In this document: in pieces, positions 1 to 12,458 of the stretch
How the letters are laid out: each line of letters opens with the position of its first letter
Position numbering within the stretch: position 1 is the first letter of the stretch
Assembly: GCA_037074765.1 (NCBI GenBank)
Contig: JBAMDO010000229.1
Coordinates: 23,928-87,927 of the forward strand
DNA length: 64,000 nt
Reading direction: 5' to 3'
Source: Mansonella perstans
Taxonomy: Eukaryota; Nematoda; Chromadorea; Rhabditida; Onchocercidae
Program-made: the position numbers and the translations under genes
Notes under the pieces: generated by a model
Told to the model about the DNA's origin: nothing
What the model saw: the letters and a program-made list of their open reading frames with translations, nothing else
Database searches by the model: none

Positions 1-1227
1 ATAATCGACGCATAATTTTAGTTAAGAAAAATGAAACTATAAAATTAAGCTTAAATTCATTGGAATTACATCATTTACATGTCAATCATTCACTTATTTT
101 TCTGACAGTAGCAGAATATTATACAAATATAATTGTACGGAAAAATAGTATTTTTAGGAAGAAGTTTATGAAAATCAAAATATATTTATCTTTTGACAAA
201 TAATTAATGTCGAAATAATCATTCAAAAGCATGCTAATGTGTTTATGCCAATCATTTGGAAAGCAAGCATTATCGTCAAGAAATAAAAGAAAAAATAGTT
301 TTAATGATTTACAGTAAAATCGATGAGCTCTTTACTTATCTCGAAACTGTTATGCTGTTATGCAACTTGAAAACATGATTTTGCAATTGGAAACTTGAAA
401 TTCCAATCATTGAGTTTAATATAATTGTAATTATTTGCCTATCCTCTATCAACAATTTTTTAAAATATATGTTGTTGCTTTAAAGATTACAAAGTTATAA
501 AAGTTTTGTACAGCTAATAAGAATTGGAAACTTTGAAGATTTGGACCTTGCTATAAATTCCACAAGTTTTATTTTCATGTTCGTTCATTGTTTACCTATA
601 AACCATTTTTACACTGATCAATAGTTTCTATGCTAAATAATTCCTTATCCATTTATGCTTCTTCCATCTTTCTCTTCTCACATATTATAATTCTACAAGG
701 ATAAAATTATTCGAGTACTGAAATTAAACTGCACACGGAATGATTAAGTCATCATCAAAAAGTTGTATTTCCCAATGGAGCATAACTAGTGCACAAAAAT
801 TTCAGTACTAACATATAAACATATAAACGCCAAATATCCTTGGAAAAATACCAAGTAATTTCTAGAATAGTTTTAATTTGAGATACTTTATATTTTTGAG
901 CTCTCAAAGCAAAAATTTGATTATCTAATCTAAAGATCAAAACTGTAAATTCAAAAATGGATGAATTTTTTTTGCTCATCAGAAAATTTCTCTTTCAATT
1001 ATAAAATTTCAATTTTTCATTAAATGTTTTTCAAACTTTCCTTATGCCATTTATTCATTGTCTTCATGAAAAACGCACATAAATCATTTATTGTCAGGAT
1101 TAAAAATGAAGTTTAATATTCGGAAACAAATTCGTCCTTTGATGAAATTTTAATAACCAAATTGAATTTTTGATCCGAATTTCATTTCATTATCATGGAG
1201 TGGCTACGTTAAATGAAATCTTGAGGA
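1..1227. other. AT-rich intergenic DNA
   Basis: No exon with flanking splice sites, RNA gene or repeat array could be supported here. The short open stretch on the minus strand near 755-979 has the Lys/Phe/Ile/Leu-rich composition expected of AT-rich non-coding sequence. Confidence 0.6.
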
Positions 1228-2190
1228 TTAAAAAGTTTTGCGATCATATTGAGTATAATCGACCGCTGAATGTTTGATCTCCCTTACTTTGTCAATGAGA
1301 TGTTGAAGACATTTCAGATCGTTCATGATTGCCTTTACATCCGTATCATATTTGTATACTTCGTTCAACATTTCTCCAGTAGCCAGCAACTGTAATCAAA
1401 GCACTGTGTATAATTTTAAAAAATTGATCATACGATTTAACAACGGATTGTTTTGTAATGTTTGAACAAATTTCAAGCTTTAATCTGTTCAACGAAAAAT
1501 GCAGAGAGAAGATTAGAGAGATTGAGAGAGAGGAAGGGAGAGATAAGGAGGAAAAGTTTCGAAATTCGCAATCTTGGAATTAAGTAAGTTAACATATAAG
1601 TGGCTAATATGAACCTTAAGATTAGAGATATTTCTGTGAGCCTTTTGAAGTGTTAAGTAGCATTCATTGAGATTATGCTTTTTAATGAAATTTCTTATTT
1701 TGGTTTCCATTGAAGAATTTTTTTCCTTTAAAACGTTATTGGGATATACTCAAGCTGATATTTGAATTTATTAGAAAATAATTTATTTCCAAAACACAAT
1801 GAATTTTCGTTTATTCTATTAGCAAAATCATTTTTTAATTTTCATCAATTCATTGGCGATAAATTTCCTAACCGCTGAATTCATGAACATTTGACAAATG
1901 AAACAAATGGTTTAAACAAATGTTAACCGATGGAGCTGTTTCTTGAGATATCAAATTCTTTTGGGTGAACTTCTTTTGCACAGAGTTTGCATTATTATTC
2001 GCCGTGAATCTATTGTAAATTTTGAAAATTTCATTAGATCCTGTCGCAAGAGAGACAGAGCTTTGAATTTCTTTCGAATTATTCAAAATTTTTAGAACAT
2101 TTTTCATTCGTTAACTCATGTGAAATAAATAATTAGTACCTTAACATTGGCAAGTAAGTGAAATTCGGTTTCTTGCAGAGCGGAAAACAT
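1228..2190 (-). CDS. Small two-exon gene, 70-aa predicted coiled-coil protein
   Basis: Two minus-strand exons: 2140-2190 (17 codons from ATG, beginning MFSALQETEFHLLANVK) and 1228-1389 (53 codons plus TAA, beginning LLATGEMLNEVYKYDTDVKA). The first ends at AAG/gtacta and the second follows gattacag, and both junctions are in phase 0, so the frame runs through. The composition (Glu, Asp, Lys, Leu heptad-like spacing, DLKCLQHLIDKVREIK) suggests a small alpha-helical or coiled-coil protein and differs clearly from the surrounding AT-driven translations. I do not recognise the family. The pattern of a short helical protein ending in a LIDKVREIK segment resembles small subunits of lysosome-positioning complexes (BLOC-1/BORC type), but this is only an impression. 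The start is uncertain: the frame is open for about 10 codons upstream, and an extra 5' exon is possible. Confidence 0.55.
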
Positions 2191-5100
2191 GTCGTATATG
2201 ACAGTCGACTTATCTCGTATCCATCACGCGCAAATTAAAAAGTGATAAGCGCAAATTAAAAACTGTCCCATTTCAATTTATTAAATTCGATTTCCGGTGA
2301 TAAACATCGAAAAGCATTTGATCCCGGCAGACATTCTGTAATGATCATTCAAAAGTACAAAAAGAATAGCTTAGTTCAAATTATACTTTAATTATATTAC
2401 CAATTTAAATGTACTAAAATTTTGATCATCAAAAACTATGCATAGAAAATTTCACTGTCTTAGTAGTGTTTCAAATTTGTTTAAATTTTTTTAAATTTTG
2501 CGGTCAGTCTATTGATTAGATATTTTGTAATGGGAAAATAATAATTGGATCAATGGATCAGATCAAAACAAATGTAATGAATGAATAAATGCATTAATTA
2601 ATTAATTAAGATGAATAATGACTTACATAAACAAAAAATTTGAATCTGTGAGTGAAAAGAGTTTTCTATTGTTCATAAATGAATGACAATTAATTAAACC
2701 GCCCCATTGTTTGGAAGAAAAGTCATTTTGAACGATTCTTATTTTTGGAAAGGAAATAATGAAACCAGCAAATTCCAGTTTTTAAATTTCTGAAGGGAAT
2801 AATTAATAACATTTGTAAATGATAACGAATCGATCACAAATGAAATAGATTTAGTTCATCGACGTAAGTGTTAACAAGTTCTGATAATAGTTGTAATGTC
2901 TGTATATATATACATATACACATATATACGGATATTGAACAATTATTTGCACTTATTTTCTATGTAATTTATTCTCATTAATTTTTGAACAGTAACTAAT
3001 CGAAGTAAACCAATCAAAATTTATAATTTATTTTGAAAAAAATATTTTCCACTTTCTTCTGAAGTTGTTTTTGCTATCAAAACTTTATCTCAGGAAACAA
3101 GCAAATCAGCGATTATAATAAACAATAAGTAGCTGAAGTATTTTAATAATCTCCGTGAAAAAGTTCCAGAAAAGAAATCATTATCAATATATTACCTTTA
3201 TTTGCTTGTTTTTAAGTTAATTAATCAAGCAAATAGCTTATTTATGCAAATGCTTGCAATTACTTAAAACTAAACGATCATTTGACTTTTTGAGCTGTTT
3301 TCAATAAAAATTATTTAGCAATAAATTTGAATATTTTGCTTTAAGAATTCAGTTGACACACAAATGACGTTTTCTGTATTAAGTACAAAGAAAGTGACAT
3401 TTAAAAAAGAGAGAAAACAAAACCACATTAAATGGATGGCATAAATTGGTAATAAAAATAAATTTTGCATATTTTCTTCGTATATTGTCGTCAGATTAAT
3501 TTGATTAACTCAGTGAAACCTGCTCAGTTTTTCATTTCATTTTTCCTTGTTAAAAATTAGTGTGAAAATATTTTTGTGAAAATTTGATGAAATTTCCAGG
3601 AAGTTTCCGGGGAAAGGGAAGTCTCCCTTTTCTTTTATCTTAAGCAAGGAGTTATGTTGAAGTAATAATGTCTTGCGGATGTATTATAAGAGAAGCTTCT
3701 AATTAAATTTTTTCATTTCTAAATTCTTTCAGTTTAAAAATCTTTTTGCTTTTATTTTTTACCAAAAATATTAATGAAAAATTTTCTAGTGAAATTATTT
3801 ATAATTTCAATTTTCTTTCCATTTTTAATTTATCATTAAATTTTATTTTCAACTAATAATAACGGCATAATGGCTTTTTTCATTCCACATTTCTCGTCTT
3901 CCTTTTCGCTACAAATTCAAATGAGTTGGAAACACTCAATTGAGCTTCATTTTGGTGACCAACCTGACTTTTTCCAATTAAAATTTAGTGTAATTAATCT
4001 ACAGTAAGAAAATTACAATCACATCAAAATTTTTTAAAATGACTGTTTCATCAAACAATTCGTCTGCAAATGATTCGAAAGAACAAGCAAGCAAACTAAG
4101 CTTTAATCGATCCAAGTTTCAATTAAAAAGAAATCATTTTAATTAATTTAAATTTTAATTTTAATTTTAATTAATTCCTATAATTAATTAATTGCAAAAC
4201 AAATACAAAATCACATTCAGTAATGACCAAAAGGTTTTCCAAAAAAATAAAATTGATTCATTCAAAGCAAATTAAATTACCGTGTTTTAATATTCTGCTA
4301 TCACTAATGAAATAATAATGTAAAAAATATGCCTTAATGTCATTAATAAAATATTTCGACCTGAGCGATTTTTCAAAGAGATTACATAAAAATAAGAAAC
4401 AACTGCAGAAAAACTTTTGCATATCAGAAATTTGTCACAACTTTGAAAATTTTGAAAATATAAAATCTGATCACATTTTTCCAGGTAAAAATTTGTTCAG
4501 TGAAAAATGTTTCATATAAATTTCAGTAAATTTAAAATTATTCAGCTTTTCAATTGTATTTTTCTAATTTCGAAAAATTCAATTTAAATTTTTTATTTCT
4601 TTAAATTTTTCATTCCTCCTCGTTTTAACTATCCCTTTTTTAAAATATAAAAATCATCTACAATACATTATATGGACTGCAATTTCAATTTCAGTCCGAC
4701 AAAATTTCGCCGTTTCAAATAACCAAAAAAGCTCACAAGCATTTCAAAATTGCATTCATTATTTCATAAAAAAAAATTTTAAGGCTGCAAATTATTTTAT
4801 TAAGTTAATTGATTTAATTTACCTCAGTGATTATTCTTACTCCTACCTTTTGCTACATATCCATATTCATCATTTTTTCGTTTTTATGGATGAAAATTAA
4901 ATTTTTTTAAAGAACAAAACAACAAATTTTTAAAAAATAATATATATTTCATATTTTAAATTTATGAAATTACTTAACTTGCAACTTGAAAATTTAATTT
5001 GGCTTCAGAAAGAAATTAATACAGAAAAAAACTAAATCTTTTAATTATGAATTGTAGTTATTGTTGCGAAAACTGAAAGATCAAATTGAAAGATTAGCTT

Positions 5101-6208
5101 TCGTCGCTGATAGCTGTAACTAATCTTAAGGTTTAAATATGACATCAAAATAATTTCAAGTTTCAGTACTTTGTATTACATATACTTTATATTACATAAA
5201 ATTTTTTCCAGTTTTGAAATTTAATTCGTTAAATGTCAAAGTGCAATGCTAAAAATAGCTTACCAAGTCACTGGAAAATTTTAATAACATTAATTTTATG
5301 TATACTGTTCTTGAAAGGTGAAAATTACCAGTTTGAGTATTCATTTCTCTTACTTAACATATGATGATTATTATCTATTACTTGTTAAATTAAGAAATGA
5401 TGAGTTAGTGAGTAATTTTTTAATTAATTGAAATCCAAAAGTTTTTAAAATTTTTCGTTTTTTTAAATTCTTTGCTTCTTTTTATTAATTGTGATATTAT
5501 TAATTTATTCAAAGTTGATTTTGAAAAATCCAAAAAACATGCAATATATTTCTACCATTGATAATTATTGATTGATTTCGATGAAAAAAGTTTAGGAATT
5601 CACTTCATTTAATTTCATCTAAAAATGGAAAACAAGAACATTCTGAGGGTAAATGAAATAAACTGCAGTTTAAATGACGAATTGATCATTTTTCTTTAAA
5701 ATTACAAAGATTATAAAAAAATTCTAAAAATTTGATTTCAAAAGGATTTGAAAATCTGATGAATCACTGACAAATTAATTGAATGATTCAGCGGTCGCTC
5801 AGCTAATTCCGTTCAATTCATTTGTGAAATCGAATATTTCCTGATGTGAAACAAAAAAATAAAAAAAAGGAAAGCGAATTTCTTCATTTAAACTGTCATT
5901 GTCAAATGGTTGTATGTATGGTTATTGTCATACTACCCAAGCGATGAAGTTTGACAATTCAATTAACGGTCTCGATGCAATTAAACAATTCTCATAATGC
6001 AAAATGACAGCATTCCAATCATTGCAATGTTTGCATATTTGTAATTTCAAAAGTTCAATAGCAAATTTGGTCTTACTTAAATCTTTTGTTTTCTATAAGT
6101 AGGTTAAAGTGACAATTCCGCTATAGTATATGTTACATATGAAAGATTTTTTTTAGCCTTTTGATTTGTTAAACAATTCAAATTTCGTCTTCTTACTGCT
6201 TCATATGA
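2191..6208. other. AT-rich intergenic DNA
   Basis: Apart from the 14-bp repeat at 2228-2262, I see only AT-rich sequence, with TTAATTAA-type runs (for example 2594-2608 and 4138-4190) and a short TATATA stretch near 2903-2926. No exon was supported. Confidence 0.5.
2228..2262. repeat. 14-bp direct repeat, two copies
   Basis: The motif GCGCAAATTAAAAA occurs at 2228-2241 and again at 2249-2262, just upstream of the ATG of the small minus-strand gene. It could be part of that gene's promoter or 5' leader. Nothing shows function. Confidence 0.7.
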
Positions 6209-6710
6209 ATGATAATTGACGCAGGTTTCACAGAATCCACTGCTTCATCTTATTGTATAATATTTCCACCTTGCTGCTTCTCAAATGGCGCATTTGAACA
6301 CTTTCCATTCAACCTTGCTCATTCAGGTTTTACTGAAACTAATTAGACCAGGTTATACTAAAGCAACTGAAATAGTAAATTTTGATCCGTTAATGATTAT
6401 TATCCTGGAAATAATGAAATCCGCACGTAAAGGATTTTTTGTTTTTTCTATAATAGCATTTTTTTTGTGGAAATAATTATAACAGTTTATGTTTGATGAA
6501 CTGACGTTTGTCCTACCTCTCTCTATCTTAAGAATTTGACAATTACGATGACTTTGTTAATTTGTTTTTCCTTTACAATATTACTAAAATTTGGTTTTTG
6601 CTGATTTCCACCTGGTTGATCCAGGCGTTCCACCAGGATCGTGTCTGAGAAGATTGTTTACACTTGTTTATAGCAATGTCTACAACTTTTGTTTGTTCAA
6701 CAACTTTTAA
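6209..6710 (+). CDS. Possible small two-exon gene, 67-aa Cys-containing product
   Basis: ATG at 6209 opens 6209-6326, a frame with unusually balanced amino-acid use (MIIDAGFTESTASSYCIIFP, then Pro/Cys/Phe-rich). It ends at CATTCAG/gtttta in phase 1. A pyrimidine-rich acceptor ending gatccag at 6621-6624 leads to 6625-6710, which continues in the same phase as GVPPGSCLRRLFTLVYSNVY and stops at TAA 6708-6710. Product unknown. The phase match and composition argue for coding, but the gene is short and has no recognised homologue, and the donor is weak. A second reading (ATG 6285) runs through the same DNA in another frame and can be explained as a shadow. Confidence 0.28.
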
Positions 6711-7483
6711 TATAAAATTTATAAATCAGAATTAAGTCAATAAGATGAGTTTTCAAATGGTTTAAAGCTTTTCAAATCATTTCACAAACAAGTATCTATT
6801 TCGATTTCTTTGATATCAATTCATCAAATATGTTAACATCAGTTGGATGAAAAAAATATTGAGCTCTCAAACACTACTGATCCAGATGATTACCTTCTTA
6901 ACTCTTTCCGGTTGTGCTTGTAATTAATTCATTCTCACAAACAAACAGTTGTTTGTAAAATGACCATCATATAATGAAATGTAATTAGCGAACTAATTAA
7001 ATTAGTAATTGATAAAAAACATAGCTGACAACATTTATTTCCGTGATATGTACATGTTAGCAGAAATGGTAGCAATTGGTCATTGATTAAAATATTTTCA
7101 CTTCATCAGATCTTACGGCGGCATTTTTATTTGAAATGGAATGCCTATTAATAAGTGTCAAATGTTAAAGTTTGTAACATCGGCATTAAAAAGCAATTCA
7201 TTTTAATTGTGAGATAAATATTGAAAATTTATTTGATTTAAGGTTTTTAAAAATTTCAGAAAAAAATTTCAAATTTCAATAAATATGACAGATAGCTCCA
7301 TAAAAGGCGCACTTAGCACAACATGCAACAAACACATGCCCAATTATTCCAAACACCATCACGGTTCGGAATCATTACCACGCAATTATTTTTAGGTAAG
7401 GCTCATTATCTGGTTTCGTGTGCTCCCACTTTGTATAATTAAGTGCTGCTCCGTCCACCTAATATCGTTTGCTAGTATCTGCA

Positions 7484-7563
7484 CCTATCTTATCCGATTC
7501 CAACCCAACGAATATATGCATTGCCTATCTTATCCGATCCCAACCCAATGAATATATGCATTG
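7484..7563. repeat. Tandem duplication of a 40-bp unit
   Basis: Units at 7484-7523 and 7524-7563 start CCTATCTTATCCGAT and end GAATATATGCATTG. They differ at two positions (T/C and C/T). The high identity implies recent duplication. Each copy carries a GATA-type core (CTTATC). Confidence 0.9.
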
Positions 7564-8289
7564 CCGAAAGTGGATGCCGCATTGTCAAATCTAGAATTTC
7601 ATTCTACCATGAACCTTTATAGTAATGGAGTAGTAATTTGTGGAGTTTGTAAATAATTTTTGAAAAACTAAAAAAACGAAGAAATGAAAGAGCAATTATC
7701 GTCCCAGCATTTTTATCACAGCAATAGAAAACTCGTAAAAATGGATAATTTCGAAATTTAACTCCGGCAATCAACTGTTATAAATTAAATGAAATAAACT
7801 GAGAGAAATAAACCAGCTAAAATTTACTGACAAAAATTTTATTTCGAAATTTTTTTTTTTTGTATTACAATTATTATTTCTGTTATTAAACAAAAGTTTA
7901 ATTTGGTTCGGATACATTTGAAATCATTTTAAATTATTTCAAATTATTTCGATGAAATATTTTATCAAGTTTGTTGTTTGATAAATGATCAAAGCATTTT
8001 TGTCAATTTTACTGGAAACAAAACGATTCTCGTCGTCCGATTCGATGTTTGCAAGATGAATATTGCGCTTTTTACACTTTTATTTTTACACATTTTGTGC
8101 TTCCGCTTGATTCGTTGCGCTTTCTATTATTATTACCTGATAAAATTAATTAATAAGAGACAGTTAATTGCTTCAATTAACAAAAACAAAAGAGGCCAAA
8201 ATCAATTCAATAAAATCAGGGAAATTTTTGTTGTTGCTTATTGAAAAAACTTTTTTGTGAAAATTTTTAATAAATTGGTCAAATTTCAC

Positions 8290-8663
8290 AAACTTTTAAT
8301 GATTTTCGTGCTTGGACTATATTCTAATCCTACAGGGCATTTTGTTCCATTGTGATTTGGTGTTTTCTCTTCACGATGTCTTATTTAACAAATAGCTGCC
8401 CGAGGTCCTAACTCTGCATTAGCATCATATGTCCAATCATCTTATTAACTTGTCTGTACGTCAATCACCACAACCATATTATTCAGGTCACTATTGGCCG
8501 GTTTCTTAGGTATTCAATGCGTGAATTCCAATTTGCCTCCATTACAAAAGTATCGTACTGAAACGTTATGTGCTACAGATTGTGAACCGATGTAGGCTGT
8601 CTTGACATTTTTGGCTGATAATAAATCTTTAATTTGAAAAAAAGTAAGGAAAAGTTGGATCAT
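8290..8663 (-). pseudogene. Decayed coding frame with signal-peptide-like start
   Basis: On the minus strand an ATG at 8663 opens 49 codons (MIQLFLTFFQIKDLLSAKNV, then TAYIGSQSVAHNVSVRYFCN) to TGA at 8514-8516. The same frame then resumes as IPKKPANSDLNNMVVVIDVQ, meets stops near 8442-8447, and continues as DDWTYDANAELGPRAAIC, another stop, and a Cys-containing segment to about 8290. Natural-looking composition persisting in one frame across stop codons is the mark of a disabled gene. The start resembles a secretory signal. A secreted protein of about 110 residues with two or three Cys would fit nematode families such as the transthyretin-like proteins, but that is a guess. It could also be an exon series whose introns I failed to see. 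Confidence 0.35.
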
Positions 8664-10890
8664 AATAAGGTTATCAATAAATAAAAGAAAAATCAGTAAT
8701 TGCGCGTAAAAAAGTCAATACTACAAGCATTTTTATTAAAACTTTCAGCTTTAAGTTTGGCCTTTTATAAATTATAAATTCAGTCACAATGTAACTACCC
8801 TGTACAAATTGTACAAAGGTTATGAATTTCAAAGATCATATGCCTTTTGTTAAATGCATTTTCACATCGATATTTGTGCCGACATTTTTTTTTAAATAAT
8901 CGAACAAAGCGAATTTTTTTGCTTTTATTTCCGCCTAACAATCAGCAAATTGATCTTTACCAATAAAATTCTGTGATTGAACAGAAGAAAAAAATGAAAA
9001 AATTTAATTCTTTTAAAATTTATAGCTTTTTGCTTTATTTTGCTTTTCTTCAGGTATTATGAAGTTGGAGCAGGAGGTTGGAATGGTTTCAAAACTGAAT
9101 GAAGTTTTCTCTCATAACAAAGTAGTAGTAGTAGTAGTAATAGTTATAAAATTTCTGCTTCTTTCTTTTTGAAAATTGTATTACATATGACGGCACTTTT
9201 CATTTAATAAAATTTTATTAAAAAAAAACAATTTTGAAAGGGTACAGGAAAAAGATAAGAAAAAAGAAAAGATGATATTGCTGTTGCTGTTGTTGTTAGC
9301 CGACTGGATCGGAATGTTCATTGTCATTTGAAACTAAATGCTATCACAAAAGTGGACAAACATCGAATAATTTTGCCGATTGTTTTAATAAAAACAAAAA
9401 AAAAACATCGCAAGAATTTTGCAAATAAAAAAATGCTAAAAATAAAAAATTTTATGAAATATTTACTATGCGGTGAAAGTAGAAAAGAGAAATTTCCTTT
9501 TAAATTTTTCTCGGTGAATTTGGAAGCAATTGCTATTTTTGTTTCAATGAACAGATAATATATTAATTCTTCTTAATCTTAATCATTAAATTTCTTTTCC
9601 GCTTTTCATAAAATTCATTTGTTTATTTATTTATTTATTCGTTTGTTGAAAGTAACTGTTTTTCACTTTCACTAGTAAGATAGAACCGCTTCAAAAAAGT
9701 GAATTTAAATTTTTTTAGATTTCATTTCTTTCTTTTTATGATTTAAAAAGAAGAAACCATGCAATTTCTAACTATTCATTTTTGTCTCGAAATGGTTTTT
9801 TTCTGTCAGTTCAATCAAAATTTTCAATTTCTTTCATTGACTCATATATCACATTGAACTAGCGTCGATTGTATAAAAAAATTTCCTTTCATTTATCTTT
9901 AAAGTTAATTAGAACACGAAAATTAAAAATTTAAGCTACATTATACCGTAATTAGCAATAATGAAAATTAATATGAAGCTTAAAAATTTCTACCATATCA
10001 TAGATATACTAAATATACCGTAGCCTATTAATAAAATGTATTGAAATGAAAAACTTGTAAAATGAAACTACTGAAAAGTAGAATGATCGCGTAACATATT
10101 GTTATAGCAACAGTGATCAAAAAGAATTGGTAAATGTACAAAGATCTTTTATTTGTACACAAAATTGAATCCGAAATAATTTATTGAAATAAAAACAGAT
10201 TGTTTGTTAAATTTTAAAATTTTTCAAATTTGTTTTTTCCCACTTATTTTTCTTCTAATAATTGAAACAGTAAAAATAAACAGGAAGAAAACAGAGAAAT
10301 CAATACCAACCATAAACATTGGACATTTTTTCCTTTACTCTCTTTTTCTTGCAATATAAATTAAATTTAATTTCTAATTTTCTTTTCCATCATTATTGAA
10401 ATACCCGTGAAACTTATTAAAACCAAGAAAATATCGTCAATAATGACATTTAATAATTCAATTTATGAGATAATTTAGCTGTTATTGTAAGCGTAAATTC
10501 TAAAACAATGAAAATAAAATTTTCGAATTTTAAAAATTACAAAAATATTTGGGACGAAATTGAACCATGAAAGTGCTAATTTCCAATTTTAAATAAAGTA
10601 ATTTTTTGATTAATTAACTACATCTGCCGTTTAATTATTATCAATTTAGAAAATTCTCGATTTAGGAAAATTTTGCAGTAGGAGATTCTCATTTTTATCT
10701 AAAACTAGAATAAAGCCAAAAAAAAACGATTACCAAAAAAAAAAACGATTATCTCATATTTAAAAAACGATTATCAGCTAGCTCAATAATAAGAAAATTA
10801 ATAGAATCAAAAGTATTAAAATCAATATTCATTTTTCGAACTAGACTTTGTTTTTTATACACTATTGCTTTCCGATTCATTGACCTTTTC

Positions 10891-10980
10891 CTTATCACTG
10901 ATAGCTTTTGCTTATAACTGATATTTCTTCCTTATCACTGATAATCTCAATTATTTCTCTCACTATCTTTATCACTGATC
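10891..10980. promoter_or_regulatory. Cluster of TGATAA-type (GATA-factor) motifs
   Basis: CTTATCACTGATA at 10891-10903 and 10931-10943, CTTATAACTGATA at 10911-10923 and TTTATCACTGATC at 10968-10980 form a local repeat family. The reverse complement of CTTATCA is TGATAAG, the extended site bound by nematode intestinal GATA factors of the ELT-2 type. The cluster may be regulatory or merely a decayed short repeat; no adjacent gene is firm. Confidence 0.3.
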
Positions 10981-10991
10981 AGAAATATCAG

Positions 10992-11286
10992 ATCAGTCTC
11001 TGCAACAGCTCGAACATCATTTCCGTTCTCAACATCTACAATTGGAAATAGTACCGTTGAAATCCCAACTGATATTGATGGTAGTATAGCTGCTACTACT
11101 AATACTACTGCTATCACTACTGTTACTACCACCTCTACTACTACTACTATTACATTTACTACTATTGCTACTGCTATAGCTCCACCAATATCTGTTCTGC
11201 CAACTACAGTTTTTAAAAAGATTTTAAGGCGTAATTTGGAAGCAATGCCACTATTAATTTCTTTAAAGCCCAATTTTTTTTGGTAG
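10992..11286 (+). CDS. Possible Ser/Thr-rich exon or ACT microsatellite
   Basis: After an AG at 10990-10991 the plus strand is open to TAG at 11284-11286. It reads SVSATARTSFPFSTSTIGNS, then a Thr/Ala/Ile-rich stretch built on ACT codons, then APPISVLPTTVFKKILRRNL. The flanks of the ACT run look coding-like and low in AT-driven residues, but no partner exon or start was identified. The opposite strand is also open across the repeat (10947-11330), as expected for a trinucleotide run. Confidence 0.18.
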
Positions 11287-11690
11287 TAATTTTTACGGCA
11301 CATTTGTGCTCTTGTTTTAATAATTACCAAAATAAACTATGACCTGATAGATTGTTTCAAAAAGATTAGATGAAATTACAATCATGCAATGAAATGATGT
11401 AAATACAGAATAGCGACTTGGCAAAAGAAAAAAAATGATCGAAGCAGTAATTAAATGGTTTTCAAATCAATAATTTTGTCATAATTGCAATTAACGAAGT
11501 GATCATTTAATTGGCTCATCATCGCTTGATCGTAAATAGCAATATCATGAATAAATAATGAGCTAACATGTTGGATTATTAAATTCTCACTAAACTTTCA
11601 AGTTAATTCCATTCCGTGTTCATATCAAAAGTTATTATTAATTAAAAATTGTGTTGAAATTAATTTTTCATTTGGTAAAATCAATGTTGA

Positions 11691-11889
11691 AATTTCATTT
11701 CGAACAAAATTTGATTTGGAATTTCATTTCGAACAAAACTTGATTTGTTGATTTTTTCTTTAATTATTACTGTATGCTATTAACAAAATTCACACTGTAC
11801 CTATCAAGTATAAAAAAATAATAGTTGGACAATATTTCTTCCCACATTTGGCATCATTACCGTGAAAATTTCATTTCGAACAAAATTTG
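11691..11889. repeat. 23-bp motif, three direct copies
   Basis: Copies at 11691-11713, 11720-11742 and 11867-11889 share AATTTCATTTCGAACAAAA followed by a TTG-type end. The first two are nearly adjacent. Confidence 0.8.
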
Positions 11890-12222
11890 TTCCGGTTAAT
11901 GCAATTGGAAAGACAATTGCGCATACTTACTGAATTTGATGGAAGACAATAATTCATTTTCGATACAGATAATTCCGGTACAGGAGAGAATGAATTAGGA
12001 AAAGGTGCACATTTCAGGAAATGGCACGGAAAGTATGGAAAACTTCTGAAAAAGCAGTAAAGTGTAATATGCAAATTACCCAGTCGACTCTCTTTTTCAT
12101 TTTTTACTGTAATGCAAATTATGCTTATTTTTGGACTGATTATTGTTGACATCTGCATCTGTAGTAGTCAGTGAAGGTATAAGTGTCTGTTTAAATCTGT
12201 CAATCATATATCTTCTATCCAT

Positions 12223-12283
12223 ATATGTGTGTCTGTCTGCCTGTGTTTATATGTGTGCGTGCATGTGTCTGTCTGTTTGTGTT

Positions 12284-12359
<76 letters not shown>

Positions 12360-12458
12360 TGTCTGTGTGTGGTGTGTGTGTCTGTGTGTGGTGTGTGTGT
12401 CTGTGTCTGTGTGTGTCTGTGCTGTGTGTGTGTGTATGTGTGTGTGTGTATGTATGTT
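12223..12458. repeat. (TG)n microsatellite, interrupted
   Basis: Roughly 235 bp of TG dinucleotides with TCTG, GGTG and TATG interruptions. It creates long open frames of Cys/Val on the plus strand and His/Thr on the minus strand, none of them genes. Confidence 0.97.

Larger units (their letters stand above)
6711..10890. other. Intergenic DNA with local duplications and one decayed reading frame
   Basis: Holds the 40-bp tandem duplication (7484-7563) and the decayed frame at 8290-8663, listed separately. The segment 7290-7580 is less AT-rich than its surroundings and carries short open frames on both strands (for example ATG 7285, 36 codons), none with a convincing splice partner. Short trinucleotide runs occur at 9120-9142 (GTA) and 9282-9300 (TTG/CTG). 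Three copies of AAAAAACGATTA lie near 10722-10777. Confidence 0.5.

Noticed and set aside
7978..8244. 88-codon plus-strand frame with a hydrophobic middle
   Set aside because: Composition is what AT-rich chance gives (Ile, Leu, Tyr, Lys, Asn); no splice signal or family likeness.
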